A stretch of DNA of 64,000 nt, from NCBI RefSeq assembly GCF_900089455.2, contig NZ_LT907988.1, forward strand, positions 3,286,001 through 3,350,000, read 5' to 3'. The first letter of the stretch is position 1. Each line of letters begins with the position of its first letter. This document shows, in pieces, positions 1 to 8,022 of this stretch. This DNA comes from Orrella dioscoreae (lineage in GTDB: Bacteria > Pseudomonadota > Gammaproteobacteria > Burkholderiales > Burkholderiaceae_B). The notes below the pieces were generated by a model. The model did not search any database and was not told the origin of the DNA. It saw nothing but the letters and a program-made list of their open reading frames with translations. The position numbers and the translations under genes are program-made.

Positions 1-11
1 GAGCTGATCTG

Positions 12-218
12 ATGCAAGCGCGCTCCATCCAAGGCGAGACGCTGGACGCCCTGTGCTGGCGTGTCCTGCGCACCACGCGCGGCGTGGTGGAGCGCGCCCT
101 TGAAATGAATCCCGGCTTGGCTGACATCGGCCCCATCCTGCCCAGCGGCACGCTGGTGGAGCTGCCCGAGCCGACTACCGAACCGACGACGGCCCCGACC
201 GTCAACCTGTGGGACTGA
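12..218 (+). CDS. X: Phage tail protein X (P2 gpX-like)
   Basis: Small tail protein of contractile-tailed P2-like phages. The 68 residues are close to the usual family size. The pattern fits a LysM-like fold: GETLDALCWR near the start, then MNPGLAD and a closing SGTLVELP segment. A short proline/threonine-rich tail (PTTEPTTAPT) follows. It is the first gene of the visible late block and is followed 3 nt later by the holin gene, the order seen in P2 (X then Y). Identification rests on the family pattern plus position; the exact role in the tail tip or baseplate is family knowledge, not visible here. Confidence 0.88.
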   Translation: MQARSIQGETLDALCWRVLRTTRGVVERALEMNPGLADIGPILPSGTLVELPEPTTEPTTAPTVNLWD

Positions 219-221
219 GAC

Positions 222-545
222 ATGCCGCCCGATCTCGACAAAACCCCCGGCCTGCTGGAATCCCTGCCGCCCGGCATGCGCAGCGCTGGCAAGGCGCTGG
301 TGCTGAACACCGTGGCAGGCGCGGGCGCGGCATCCCTGCCCACCGCCTCGGCGCAGACGCACCTGGCGGGCCTGCCTACGCACGATGGGCCGATGGTGTG
401 GGGGCTGACCCTTACCCAGCTCGTTGCCGCGCTCACGGCCCTCTATTTCGTGCTGCAAATCGGCCTCCTGTGCATCCGCTACAGCCAGGAACTGCCCAAG
501 CTGTGGCGACGCCTGCGCGGCAAGCGCGAAGGGGAAGAAGCATGA
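222..545 (+). CDS. Putative phage holin (single transmembrane segment)
   Basis: A 107-residue protein with one clear hydrophobic segment at about residues 67-85 (LTQLVAALTALYFVLQIGLL). A basic, soluble C-terminus follows (KLWRRLRGKREGEE). It sits between gene X and the endolysin, the holin position in P2-type lysis cassettes, and its stop overlaps the endolysin start by 4 nt. The holin function, timed permeabilisation of the inner membrane or release of a signal-anchored endolysin, is inferred from topology and position. With only one membrane segment it would be an unusual topology class, and a pinholin-like role with the SAR endolysin downstream is possible. Confidence 0.72.
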   Translation: MPPDLDKTPGLLESLPPGMRSAGKALVLNTVAGAGAASLPTASAQTHLAGLPTHDGPMVWGLTLTQLVAALTALYFVLQIGLLCIRYSQELPKLWRRLRGKREGEEA

Positions 546-1081
546 AGCTGGGACAGAAGATCATCGGCGGCGTGCTGGGTCTCATCACTGCCGGCGCGCT
601 CACGCTCAACAGCGACGAACTGCAATCGCATCTCGGCCGCTGGGAGGGCGAGGGGCAGAACGTCGTCTATGCCGACAAGCTGGCGGGCGGCCTGCCGACC
701 GTCTGCAAGGGCATCACCAAGTGGACAAGCCCGGACCCCGTCATCGTCGGCGACTACTGGTCTGACGAGCGCTGTGCCTGGGTGGAAAAGATGGTCGTGG
801 AGCACGGGCAGTTGGAGCTGGCCGAGTGCCTGAACGTGTACATCACGCAGCCTATCTTCGACGCGCTCTCTGACTTCGGCCACCACTTCGGCAATCCCAG
901 CGTCTGCGCCAGCCGCGCCGTGGGCCTCATCAACGCTGGCCAGGTTCGCGCTGGCTGCGATGCGCTGGCGCATGCCCCGAGCGGTCGCCCGGTCTGGTCC
1001 TACGTCGGCACGACCTTCTATCGCGGCCTGTACAACCGCGCCCTGTCGCGCCGGAGCATGTGCCTGCGAGGCCTCCAATGA
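542..1081 (+). CDS. SAR-type phage endolysin (lysozyme, GH24-like)
   Basis: Peptidoglycan muramidase for host lysis, 179 residues from the ATG at 542. This start overlaps the holin stop; the same frame is open further upstream, but that extension lies over the holin gene and has no support. Residues about 7-22 form a weakly hydrophobic Gly/Ala-rich segment (IIGGVLGLITAGALTL) typical of a signal-arrest-release anchor, with no clear cleavage site. Glu35 (RWEGEG), Asp45 (YADK) and Thr53 match the Glu-Asp-Thr arrangement of T4-type phage lysozymes. Several cysteines follow, as in SAR endolysins that activate by disulfide exchange. The stop overlaps the Rz start by 4 nt. Confidence 0.85.
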   Translation: MKLGQKIIGGVLGLITAGALTLNSDELQSHLGRWEGEGQNVVYADKLAGGLPTVCKGITKWTSPDPVIVGDYWSDERCAWVEKMVVEHGQLELAECLNVYITQPIFDALSDFGHHFGNPSVCASRAVGLINAGQVRAGCDALAHAPSGRPVWSYVGTTFYRGLYNRALSRRSMCLRGLQ

Positions 1082-1596
1082 TTACCCGCCGCACGCAGCT
1101 CATCGCCCTGGCCGCTGCCGTGCTGCTGGCGGCATACCTGGCCTGGACGGTGCAGGGCTGGCGCATGGGCGAGGCGCTGGCCGAAGAACAACGGCTGCAT
1201 GCCCTCACCCTCGCCGTGCATGCCGCTGCCGCCGAGTCCGCGCAGCGGCGCGAACGCGTTGAAGAGAAGCGGCGCTTTGCCGCGATGGAGACCCTACGAC
1301 ATGAAGCAGACCTTGCCCTGGCGGCTGCTGTGCAGCGTGAGCGTGATGCTGGCGCTGTGCGCCTGCGCGACGCCCTTGCCGACTACGCCGCCCGCCATCG
1401 AGCCCGCAGCAATTCCGCCCCTGCCCAGCCAGGCGCGCCAGCAGCCGACGCCATCGGCATGCTTGCCGTCCTGCTTGGAGAACTTGACGAAATGGCGGGC
1501 ATCTACGCTGCGGAAGCTGACCGAGCCCGCATCTATGGAATGACCTGTGAGCGCGGTGCCGACTCGCTGACCGCTGGCCAGGTACCCCAGCCATGA
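1078..1596 (+). CDS. Rz: Rz-like i-spanin
   Basis: Inner-membrane spanin subunit that fuses inner and outer membranes at the end of lysis. It has 172 residues from the ATG at 1078, which overlaps the endolysin stop. The N-terminal signal-anchor (LIALAAAVLLAAYLAW, about residues 8-23) is followed by a long charged periplasmic helix rich in Ala, Glu and Arg, which probably forms a coiled coil. The gene encloses an o-spanin gene in another frame (1301-1543), a combination almost unique to phage lysis cassettes. The tail completion gene R overlaps its end by 4 nt. Confidence 0.85.
   Translation: MITRRTQLIALAAAVLLAAYLAWTVQGWRMGEALAEEQRLHALTLAVHAAAAESAQRRERVEEKRRFAAMETLRHEADLALAAAVQRERDAGAVRLRDALADYAARHRARSNSAPAQPGAPAADAIGMLAVLLGELDEMAGIYAAEADRARIYGMTCERGADSLTAGQVPQP
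1301..1543 (+). CDS. Rz1: Rz1-like o-spanin lipoprotein, embedded in Rz
   Basis: An 80-residue protein encoded entirely inside Rz in another reading frame. A basic start (MKQTLPWR) leads into a hydrophobic stretch and a lipobox, LCAC, with the lipidated Cys at about residue 22. A proline-rich mature part follows (TPLPTTPPAIEPAAIPPLP), the hallmark of Rz1. The ATG at 1301 is chosen because it puts the signal sequence directly at the N-terminus; the frame is open further upstream without any signal. It would be an outer-membrane lipoprotein that binds the Rz periplasmic domain. Confidence 0.82.
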   Translation: MKQTLPWRLLCSVSVMLALCACATPLPTTPPAIEPAAIPPLPSQARQQPTPSACLPSCLENLTKWRASTLRKLTEPASME

Positions 1597-2027
1597 AGAA
1601 GCCCATCGAGGTCCGCAATATGCTGCGCCAGGCCTGCCCTGCGTTCGCCGCCGACCCCACCAAGCTATCGGTGTTCGTGGATGAAGGCACAGTGCATTGT
1701 GATGGCCGCGTGTCCCTTTCCCATGAGTACCGGTACACCCTGACCATCATCGTCCAGGACTATTCCGGCGACCTGCACAACCTCGTCGTCCCGCTGCTGG
1801 CCTGGCTGCGCCTCTCCCAGCCCGAGCAGTTCGAGAACAAGGACCTGCGCGAGCGCATGTTTGCCATCGAGGTGGAGCTGCTGAGCGAGTCCACGGCAGA
1901 TGTGGAAATCAAGCTGCAGCTCACTGAGCGCGCGATTGTGACCAAGGCCGACGACGGCACGCTGCACACCGACTATCCCGGCGAACCGCCGCATCCCGAG
2001 CTGGGCGAAGCCGATCAATGGCCGTGA
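1593..2027 (+). CDS. R: Tail completion protein R (P2 gpR-like)
   Basis: Tail completion protein of P2-like phages, 144 residues, acting at the tail terminus where head and tail join. The N-terminal KKPIEVRNMLRQACPAFAAD and the central HEYRYTLTIIVQDYSGD match the family pattern. Its position directly after the lysis genes and before S is the P2 order. It overlaps Rz at its start and gene S at its end (10 nt), consistent with translational coupling through the block. Confidence 0.85.
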   Translation: MKKPIEVRNMLRQACPAFAADPTKLSVFVDEGTVHCDGRVSLSHEYRYTLTIIVQDYSGDLHNLVVPLLAWLRLSQPEQFENKDLRERMFAIEVELLSESTADVEIKLQLTERAIVTKADDGTLHTDYPGEPPHPELGEADQWP

Positions 2028-2488
2028 CCGCTGACGGCTTCGAGGACATCCAGGAATGGGCGGCCGCGCTCATGGCGCGCCTGGCCCCAGCCCAGCGCAG
2101 CCGCCTGAACAAACGTGTTGCCCAAGAGCTGCGCGCCAGCCAGGTCAACCGCATTGCCTCGCAGCGCAACCCTGACGGCTCGCCCTACGAGCCGCGCCGC
2201 GCCAAGAACCTGCGCGGCAAGAAAGGCACCATCCGCCGCAAGATGTTCACGAAGCTGCGCCAGGCCCGGCACTTGCGGGCCCAGGGCTATGGGGATTCCG
2301 CGGTCGTTGCATTCACCGCAGCGTCTGCCCGCGTGGCCCGCGTCCACCAATTGGGCCTGCAGGACAAGCCCCGTCCCAACACCCGCGCAGTGCGGTACGC
2401 GGTACGCCAGCTGCTGGGTTTCTCACGTCAAGACCGCGCGCTGATCCTGGATGCCTACGCCCACCACCTGAGCGGCGAAGGGCTGTAG
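2018..2488 (+). CDS. S: Virion morphogenesis / tail completion protein S (P2 gpS-like)
   Basis: Partner of R in tail completion, 156 residues. The segment NPDGSPYEPRRAKNLRGKKG (about residues 50-69) is characteristic of the phage virion morphogenesis family, as is the C-terminal PRPNTRAVRYAVRQLLGFS. The protein is basic. The ATG at 2018 overlaps the end of R, the usual coupling in P2-like phages. No unusual features were seen. Confidence 0.88.
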   Translation: MAVTADGFEDIQEWAAALMARLAPAQRSRLNKRVAQELRASQVNRIASQRNPDGSPYEPRRAKNLRGKKGTIRRKMFTKLRQARHLRAQGYGDSAVVAFTAASARVARVHQLGLQDKPRPNTRAVRYAVRQLLGFSRQDRALILDAYAHHLSGEGL

Positions 2489-2549
2489 AGCCGCGCAACA
2501 CAAGCGCGGATACGTGCGCGCGCGAGGCCCGCCCTTCAAGATGGGCGGC

Positions 2550-3173
2550 ATGGATACCGAAGACCTCCACCGGCTCATCGCCAACCTGATCCGACGCGGC
2601 ACCGTCATGGCGGTGGACCTGACCGCCACGCCGCCGTGCGTGCGCGTGTCGTCGGGCGCGATGGAATCGGACTGGATGCCGTGGGTTGAAAACCGCGCGG
2701 GCGAGACAACGACGTGGAGCGCGCCCACCATCGGCGAGCAAGGAATCATCTTCAGCCCTGGCGGCGAGCCCGAGCAAGGCGTGTTTCTGCGCGGGATCTA
2801 CTCCAGCACGATCCGCCCGCCGTCCACCAGCGCGGATGAGCATGTGCGCCAGTTCCCCGATGGCGCACGTATCAGCTATGACCACACCAGCGGCCACCTG
2901 CAGGCCACCGGCATCAAGACCTGCAACGTCGAAGCCAGCGAGCGCATCACCCTCAAGGCCCCGGACATCCTGCTGGATGGCCGCGCCACGGTGACGGACC
3001 TGCTGAGCTATCAGGCCGGCATGAGCGGCACCAACGGCAAGGGCAACAGCACCGCCATCACGGGCGACATCACGCACCACACCGGCAAGCTATCCAGCAA
3101 CGGCGTCGTGCTGCACACGCACACGCATGGCGGTGTGCAGGGCGGCGGCGACAACACCCAGGGGCCGAACTGA
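2550..3173 (+). CDS. V: Baseplate assembly protein V (spike, P2 gpV-like)
   Basis: Central baseplate spike that punctures the host envelope. It has 207 residues from the ATG at 2550 (MDTEDLHRL); ATG 2541 is also possible, and the open frame reaches back to 2514. The N-terminal part holds the OB-fold region (WSAPTIGEQGIIFSPGGE), and later residues form the repetitive beta-helix stem. The extreme C-terminus carries HTHTHGGVQGGG, the His-rich metal-binding tip of gpV spikes. It starts the baseplate group V-W-J-I; the stop overlaps the W start by 1 nt. Confidence 0.92.
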   Translation: MDTEDLHRLIANLIRRGTVMAVDLTATPPCVRVSSGAMESDWMPWVENRAGETTTWSAPTIGEQGIIFSPGGEPEQGVFLRGIYSSTIRPPSTSADEHVRQFPDGARISYDHTSGHLQATGIKTCNVEASERITLKAPDILLDGRATVTDLLSYQAGMSGTNGKGNSTAITGDITHHTGKLSSNGVVLHTHTHGGVQGGGDNTQGPN

Positions 3174-3532
3174 TGCCCGCCTATCTCGGCATGGACGCCG
3201 CCAGCGGCCGCCGCCTCACCGACGTGGACCACCTGTCGCAATCAGTGGGCAAGGTGTTGGGCACGGCCATCGGTACGCGCCTGCGTCGCCGGGCGTTCGG
3301 GGCGCGCGCCGCTGACCTCATCGACGCCCCGCTGAACGGCGTGGCCATCCTGCAGCTGTACACCGCCGCCGCCACCGCCCTCATGCGCTGGGAGCCGCGT
3401 ATCAAGGTCCGCCGCGTCGTGCTGGACATCGACAGCGCCCGCGCGGGGCGCGCCACGCTGTACGTCTACGGTGAGCGCATCGCGGGCCTGTCCTCCCAGC
3501 CGTTCACCACCACCGTTCCCCTGAGCTACTGA
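3173..3532 (+). CDS. W: Baseplate wedge protein W (gp25-like)
   Basis: Baseplate wedge component related to T4 gp25, 119 residues. The N-terminal part contains the family stretch DVDHLSQSVGKVLGTAIGTR, and the middle has RAADLIDAPLNG, both typical of gpW/gp25. It starts at the last base of the V stop codon (ATG at 3173) and is followed after 1 nt by J, so V, W and J are tightly packed. No signal peptide or membrane segment. Confidence 0.92.
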   Translation: MPAYLGMDAASGRRLTDVDHLSQSVGKVLGTAIGTRLRRRAFGARAADLIDAPLNGVAILQLYTAAATALMRWEPRIKVRRVVLDIDSARAGRATLYVYGERIAGLSSQPFTTTVPLSY

Positions 3533-3533
3533 C

Positions 3534-4466
3534 ATGGCCACGTCAACCACCATTGACCTGTCGCAGTTGCCGCCGCCCGACGCGGTGGAGCTGCTGGACT
3601 ACGAAGAGATTCTGCAGCAGCGCCAGGCGCGTGCGATCGCGCTCTTTGCGTCGGAGGATCAAGACGCCGTGCGCCGCACCCTGGCGCTCGAATCCGAGCC
3701 CATGACGATCCTGCTGCAGGAGAACGCCGAGCGCGAGCTGATGCTGCGCCAGCGCGTCAATGAAGCCGTGCGCGCGGTGCTGCTGGCACACGCACGCGGC
3801 AAGGACCTGGAAAACATCGCGGCTGAGTACCACGTCGCGCGCCTGGTCATCACGCCCGAGGACACCAGCACCACACCACCGACGCCGGCCGTCATGGAAG
3901 ACGACCACAGCCTGATGCTGCGCGCACAGGAAGCGTGGGAAGGCCTGTCCACCGCCGGGCCGCGCCAGGCCTACGAGTTCCACGCGCGATCCGCACACGG
4001 TCGCATTGCCGATGCCAGCGCGATAAGCCCCGAGCCCTGCGACATCCTGGTGTCGGTTCTCTCGCGCGACGGCGACGGCACGGCCGCCGGCGAGCTGCTG
4101 CAGGCCGTGCGCCTGGCGCTGAGCGAGGAAGACGTACGCCCTCTCGGCGATCGGGTGACGGTGCAGGCCTCGCAGATCGAGCCCTACGAGGTGCGGGCGG
4201 TCCTGTACATGAAGGGCCAGGGCCCGGGCCGTGAGCAAGCCCTTGCCGCCGCGCGCCGCGCCTGCGAGCTGTACGTCTACCGCGACCGCCGCCAGGGCGT
4301 ATCCGTGTGGCGCTCGGCCATCAATGCCGCGCTGCACGTCGAGGGCATCAATCACCTGGACCTGCAGGAGCCTGCCGAAAACCTCGTGCTGAGCAAGACG
4401 CAGGCCGGCACCTGCACGGGCATCACGCTGGAAGTGCGCGACGTGGAGCCCACGCCCGATGCCTGA
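3534..4466 (+). CDS. J: Baseplate assembly protein J
   Basis: Baseplate wedge protein of the gpJ family that anchors the tail fibres and surrounds the spike, 310 residues. The N-terminal helix LSQLPPPDAVELLDYEEIL and the central TAGPRQAYEFHARSAH are family hallmarks. The C-terminal half contains the DILVSVLSRDGDG and DVRPLGDRVTVQA segments. The ATG lies 1 nt after the W stop, and the end overlaps gene I by 8 nt. Length agrees with P2 gpJ (about 300 aa). Confidence 0.94.
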   Translation: MATSTTIDLSQLPPPDAVELLDYEEILQQRQARAIALFASEDQDAVRRTLALESEPMTILLQENAERELMLRQRVNEAVRAVLLAHARGKDLENIAAEYHVARLVITPEDTSTTPPTPAVMEDDHSLMLRAQEAWEGLSTAGPRQAYEFHARSAHGRIADASAISPEPCDILVSVLSRDGDGTAAGELLQAVRLALSEEDVRPLGDRVTVQASQIEPYEVRAVLYMKGQGPGREQALAAARRACELYVYRDRRQGVSVWRSAINAALHVEGINHLDLQEPAENLVLSKTQAGTCTGITLEVRDVEPTPDA

Positions 4467-5082
4467 CCGCCGCACACTCCTGCCGCCCGGCTCGACCGCG
4501 CTGGAGCGCAATCTGTCGGTCGCCATGGCCGACATCGAGGACGTGCCTATCCCGGTGCGCGACGTGCGACGCGCCGCGACTGTGCCCGCCCACCTCATGC
4601 CCTGGCTGGCCTGGGAACGATCCGTGGACCGCTGGGATGACAGCTGGCCCGAGGCCACCAAGCGCAAGGTGCTGGCCGACTCGCACCGCGTCCACCAGCT
4701 CAAGGGCACCGTGGGCGCGGTGCGTCGCGCCGTGGAGCCGCTGGGCTACCTGCTGGACGTGATCGAGTGGTGGGAAACGACCCCGCCCGGCCCACGGGGC
4801 ACGGCACGCGTGGCCATTGGCGTGCTGGAACACGGCATCACCGATGCGATGTATGCCGAGCTGGTGCGCCTCATTGATGACGCGTGGCGCCTGAGCATCC
4901 ACCGCACGGGCCTGGAAGTCCACATGGAAGCGCGCGCCGACCGCCGCGTGGCGGTGGCCAGCTACGACGGCGACGAGATGACCGTCTACCCCTACCAGCC
5001 TGGCCCCATCGAAATCACCGTGTCCGCGAAAGCGGCCGCGACTCACCACACCATCGACACCATCACGGTATATCCCCAATGA
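4459..5082 (+). CDS. I: Phage tail protein I
   Basis: Baseplate protein I of P2-like phages, 207 residues. The N-terminal LLPPGSTALERNLSVAMAD and the segment LMPWLAWERSVDRWDDSWPE are the most recognisable parts of the family. A further typical stretch is HRVHQLKGTVGAVRRAVEPLG. The start overlaps J by 8 nt and the end overlaps the fibre gene by 4 nt. It is slightly longer than P2 gpI (about 176 aa) because of a C-terminal beta-rich extension. Confidence 0.92.
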   Translation: MPDRRTLLPPGSTALERNLSVAMADIEDVPIPVRDVRRAATVPAHLMPWLAWERSVDRWDDSWPEATKRKVLADSHRVHQLKGTVGAVRRAVEPLGYLLDVIEWWETTPPGPRGTARVAIGVLEHGITDAMYAELVRLIDDAWRLSIHRTGLEVHMEARADRRVAVASYDGDEMTVYPYQPGPIEITVSAKAAATHHTIDTITVYPQ

Positions 5083-6203
5083 GCTATTACGGACTGCTTA
5101 CCCCTATCGGGGCCGCGAAGGAAGCCAATGCCAAAGCGCTGGGCATCCCTATCCTGCTGACCCATATGGCCGTGTGCCACGGCAATGGCGCGGACCTCAC
5201 GCCGCCCCAGCTCGTCAATGGCCTGATTGGCGAATGGCGGCGCGCACCGCTCAATCAGCTGTCCATCGATCCGCAGAACCCGGCCTATCTCGTCGCCGAA
5301 CAGATCATCCCAGAGAGTGTCGGCGGGCAGTACATCCGAGGCCTGGGCCTCTATGACAGCGACGGCGACCTGTTCTATGTCGCCAACTGCCCGCCCACCT
5401 ACAAGCCGCAGTTGAGCGAAGGCAGCGCGCGCACTCAGGTCATCCGCATGGTGATGGCGGTGGGCAGCCCGGCTAACTTCGAGCTGCGCATTGATCCCAG
5501 CGTCGTGCTGGCACCGCGCAGCTACGTGGACGCCGGCCTGGCCAGGAAGCTGGACAAGGACGGCACTGCCGTGGCGGCCGTCAAGCTGGAAACCGCCCGC
5601 CGCATTGGAATCAGCGGCGGCGTGACGGCTAGCGCGAAGATGTTCGACGGACGCGCGGACCTCGACCTGGAAGTGTCTGCCATCGATGTGAGCAAGGCGA
5701 CGACCGGCGTACTCACTGTGCCCCGTGGCGGCACCGGCGTAGCAGAAATTGCAGCCGGGGAAGTGCTGATGGGCGGCGCAGGTAATACGCTGGTCCGGCG
5801 CACCATGGCCCAATTGCTCAATGAATTGGGCGGCATCGCTACCGAAGCCGAGGCCCAGGCCATGACCCGTAACGACCGATTCTTGACACCTGCCATGCTG
5901 AAGGCGGCCTTCATGGGTCCGAACTTGAACGCGGGCCCCCAGGGGTTTTTCCGGTATCCAAGCGGGCTGATCGAGCAATGGGGCCGCATCGACGTCGTCC
6001 CGGGCACGCGTTCACGCGTCACGTTCCCCATTACCCACCCGAACGCGCTACTCAATTTCCAACTGGTCAACCCCGCCGGCACGACTTCCGGGTATGCCGA
6101 CCGATTTGCCGGCTGGCCTGAATTCTCGCTTGCCTGGGCGGACGTGGTTCTCAGCAATCAAGCGGGTCACGCAACCGTCTGGTGGCGCTCGCTCGGCGTC
6201 TAG
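5079..6203 (+). CDS. H: Tail fibre protein (P2 gpH-like)
   Basis: Receptor-binding tail fibre, 374 residues from the ATG at 5079, which overlaps the I stop; an open extension upstream lies inside gene I. The N-terminal 150 residues match the conserved phage collar-fibre domain that attaches to the baseplate (MSYYGLLTPIGAAKEANA, LVNGLIGEWRRAPLNQL). A short linker with PRGGTGVAEI, common in fibre shafts, leads to a distinct C-terminal domain (GFFRYPSGLIEQWGR, then NQAGHATVWWRSLGV) that probably binds the host surface. It is shorter than P2 gpH (about 670 aa). The next gene encodes its chaperone. Confidence 0.9.
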   Translation: MSYYGLLTPIGAAKEANAKALGIPILLTHMAVCHGNGADLTPPQLVNGLIGEWRRAPLNQLSIDPQNPAYLVAEQIIPESVGGQYIRGLGLYDSDGDLFYVANCPPTYKPQLSEGSARTQVIRMVMAVGSPANFELRIDPSVVLAPRSYVDAGLARKLDKDGTAVAAVKLETARRIGISGGVTASAKMFDGRADLDLEVSAIDVSKATTGVLTVPRGGTGVAEIAAGEVLMGGAGNTLVRRTMAQLLNELGGIATEAEAQAMTRNDRFLTPAMLKAAFMGPNLNAGPQGFFRYPSGLIEQWGRIDVVPGTRSRVTFPITHPNALLNFQLVNPAGTTSGYADRFAGWPEFSLAWADVVLSNQAGHATVWWRSLGV

Positions 6204-6221
6204 ACATAGGAGAACTTTCAA

Positions 6222-6638
6222 ATGTTTTATATCGAATTCGACGCCAGCGGCCGTCTATGCGGCCGATACACCACCGCCATTCACGGAGAGGCCGTGCCGC
6301 CCCATGCCGTGGAGGTAGCCGACGAACTTTTCCGGCAGACCATCGCCGAAACTGACGGAACCTGGATGCTGGGCGCGGACGGCAGAATCACCAAAGTGCC
6401 GCTTCCGCCTCCTTCCAATGACAGCCTCGCAATGGTGGCCGACGCTGACCGTCAGGCACTCCTTGCCGACGCCGCTCTTCGCATCGCGCCGTTGCAGGAT
6501 GCGGTGGACCTAGGCACGGCCACGGAGGAGGAGACGGCGAAGTTGCTGGCCTGGAAACGCTACAGGGTCGAGCTGAACCGCATCGAGCAGCAGGACGGTT
6601 ATCCCCGCACCATTGGATGGCCCACGCCGCCGGCATGA
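6222..6638 (+). CDS. G: Tail fibre assembly protein (Tfa / gpG-like)
   Basis: Chaperone for fibre folding and attachment, 138 residues. The N-terminus MFYIEFDASGRLCGRY is the variable part that contacts the cognate fibre. The C-terminal half (DADRQALLADAALRIAPLQD, then ATEEETAKLLAWKRYRVELN) is the conserved Tfa family signature. It is preceded by a good ribosome-binding site (AGGAG, about 6205-6215). It ends the baseplate-fibre operon and is followed by a strong terminator at 6662. In P2-like phages this gene pair is often exchanged as a unit. Confidence 0.9.
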   Translation: MFYIEFDASGRLCGRYTTAIHGEAVPPHAVEVADELFRQTIAETDGTWMLGADGRITKVPLPPPSNDSLAMVADADRQALLADAALRIAPLQDAVDLGTATEEETAKLLAWKRYRVELNRIEQQDGYPRTIGWPTPPA

Positions 6639-6661
6639 TGCCAACGCCCTAAGCATTCCTT

Positions 6662-6685
6662 AGCCCGCCTCGCGCGGGCTTTTTG
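6662..6685 (+). terminator. Rho-independent terminator after the fibre operon
   Basis: A perfect 7-bp stem AGCCCGC / GCGGGCT with a 5-nt loop (6662-6680) is followed by TTTTG. It separates the X-to-Tfa operon from the FI-to-D operon, matching the P2 layout in which FI starts a separate late transcript. Confidence 0.85.
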
Positions 6686-6704
6686 TTGTGCTCGCCACGA
6701 CAAC
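6685..6704 (+). promoter_or_regulatory. Candidate Ogr-type late-promoter dyad upstream of FI
   Basis: A perfect 5-bp dyad GTTGT-N10-ACAAC lies about 85 bp before the sheath gene. P2 late promoters carry a TGT-N12-ACA dyad centred about 55 bp upstream of the start, bound by Ogr/Delta. The spacing here is N10, so the match is approximate. Position (after a terminator, before FI) and an Ogr homologue at 14107 support it; it remains a candidate. Confidence 0.4.
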
Positions 6705-6779
6705 CGCAACGACGTGCCCGCGCGCGCGCGAAACCTCAAACTGATCTGCATCTTCCAACACCCACCGCGAGGGTTCCAC

Positions 6780-7958
6780 ATGGCAACCGATCAATACCAT
6801 CACGGGGTCCGCGTCGTCGAAGTCAACGACGGTACGCGCCCCATCCGCACTGTCTCCACCGCCGTGGTGGGTTTCGTCGCTATCGCTGACGACGCCGACG
6901 AAACGGTCTTCCCCCTGAACCGCCCTGTCCTGGCCACGAACATCATGGCCGCCGCCGGCAAGGCAGGCGACACCGGCACGCTGGCGCGCACGCTGGAGGC
7001 CATCGCCAGCCAGACCAACCCCGCCACGGTCATCGTGCGCGTGCCCAAGGGCGCCAACGAGGCGGAGACCACCAGCAATGTCATCGGCGGCGTCGAAAGC
7101 AATGGCCGCTATACCGGCCTGCAAGCGCTGCTTGCGGCGAAGACCAGCGGCCCGCTGGTGACACCCCGCATCATCGGCGCGCCCGGCCTGGACAGCCAGC
7201 CCGTGACCAATGCCATGGTCAGCGTGGCGCAGAAGCTGCGCGGCTTCGCCTATGCGACCTGCCACGGCGACACGAAAGAAGACGCCGCCGCATACCGCAC
7301 CGACTTCGGCCAGCGCGAGCTGATGCTGATGTGGCCGGACTTCCGGGGCTGGGACCGTCGCACCAACGCCGAAGCCGATCTGAGCGCGGTCGCCGTGGCC
7401 CTGGGCTTGCGCGCCAAGATCGACCGGGAGACGGGCTGGCACAAGACCCTCTCCAATGTCGTGGTCAACGGCGCAACTGGCATTTCCCGCGATGTGTATT
7501 GGGACCTGCAAGAGCCCGCCACGGATGCAGGCTACCTGAACGAGAAGGACATCACCACGCTCATCAACCGCGAGGGCTTCCGCTTCTGGGGCTCGCGCAC
7601 CTGCATGGGTCCGGCCAGCCTCTTCCCGTTCGAGAACTACACCCGCACCGCACAAGTGATCGCGGACACGATGGCGGAAGCGCATTTCTGGGCCGTCGAT
7701 CAACCGCTTTCGCCCGGCCTGGTGCGCGACATCATCGAAGGCATCAACGCGAAGTTCCGCCAGCTCACCTCCCTGGGCTACATCCTTGGCGGCGAATGCT
7801 GGTACGACGACGAGCCCAACACCAAGGAATCGTTGAAGTCCGGCAAGGCCTTCATCGACTACGACTACACGCCGGTGCCGCCGCTGGAAGACCTGACCTT
7901 CCTCCAGCACATCACCGACCGCTACCTGCTGGACTTCTCGTCCCGCATCAACGGCTGA
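6780..7958 (+). CDS. FI: Major tail sheath protein (gpFI-like)
   Basis: Contractile sheath subunit, 392 residues from the ATG at 6780, very close to P2 FI (396 aa). The N-terminal YHHGVRVVEVNDGTRPI and the segment VSTAVVGFVAIADDAD are typical of sheath proteins. The C-terminal third contains RTAQVIADTMAEAHFWAVD and LLDFSSRING, the conserved domain through which neighbouring subunits interlock. The frame is open back to 6714, but the start at 6780 gives the family N-terminus. It begins the FI-FII-E-T-U-D operon. Confidence 0.95.
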   Translation: MATDQYHHGVRVVEVNDGTRPIRTVSTAVVGFVAIADDADETVFPLNRPVLATNIMAAAGKAGDTGTLARTLEAIASQTNPATVIVRVPKGANEAETTSNVIGGVESNGRYTGLQALLAAKTSGPLVTPRIIGAPGLDSQPVTNAMVSVAQKLRGFAYATCHGDTKEDAAAYRTDFGQRELMLMWPDFRGWDRRTNAEADLSAVAVALGLRAKIDRETGWHKTLSNVVVNGATGISRDVYWDLQEPATDAGYLNEKDITTLINREGFRFWGSRTCMGPASLFPFENYTRTAQVIADTMAEAHFWAVDQPLSPGLVRDIIEGINAKFRQLTSLGYILGGECWYDDEPNTKESLKSGKAFIDYDYTPVPPLEDLTFLQHITDRYLLDFSSRING

Positions 7959-8022
7959 CCGGGCTGCGCCGCGTGTGCGGCGCGCTCGCTACCTCTCACA
8001 CTGAATACCGGAGCAAACCGCC

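Noticed and set aside
209-541. Open frame leading into the endolysin from 209
   Set aside because: It overlaps the holin in another frame and has Arg/Pro/Ala shadow composition; the ATG at 542 begins the SAR anchor.
2484-2502. A TGT...ACA dyad upstream of V as a second Ogr promoter
   Set aside because: The spacing is 11 or 13 instead of 12 and it lies too close to the V start to give a transcript start 55 bp downstream in front of the gene.
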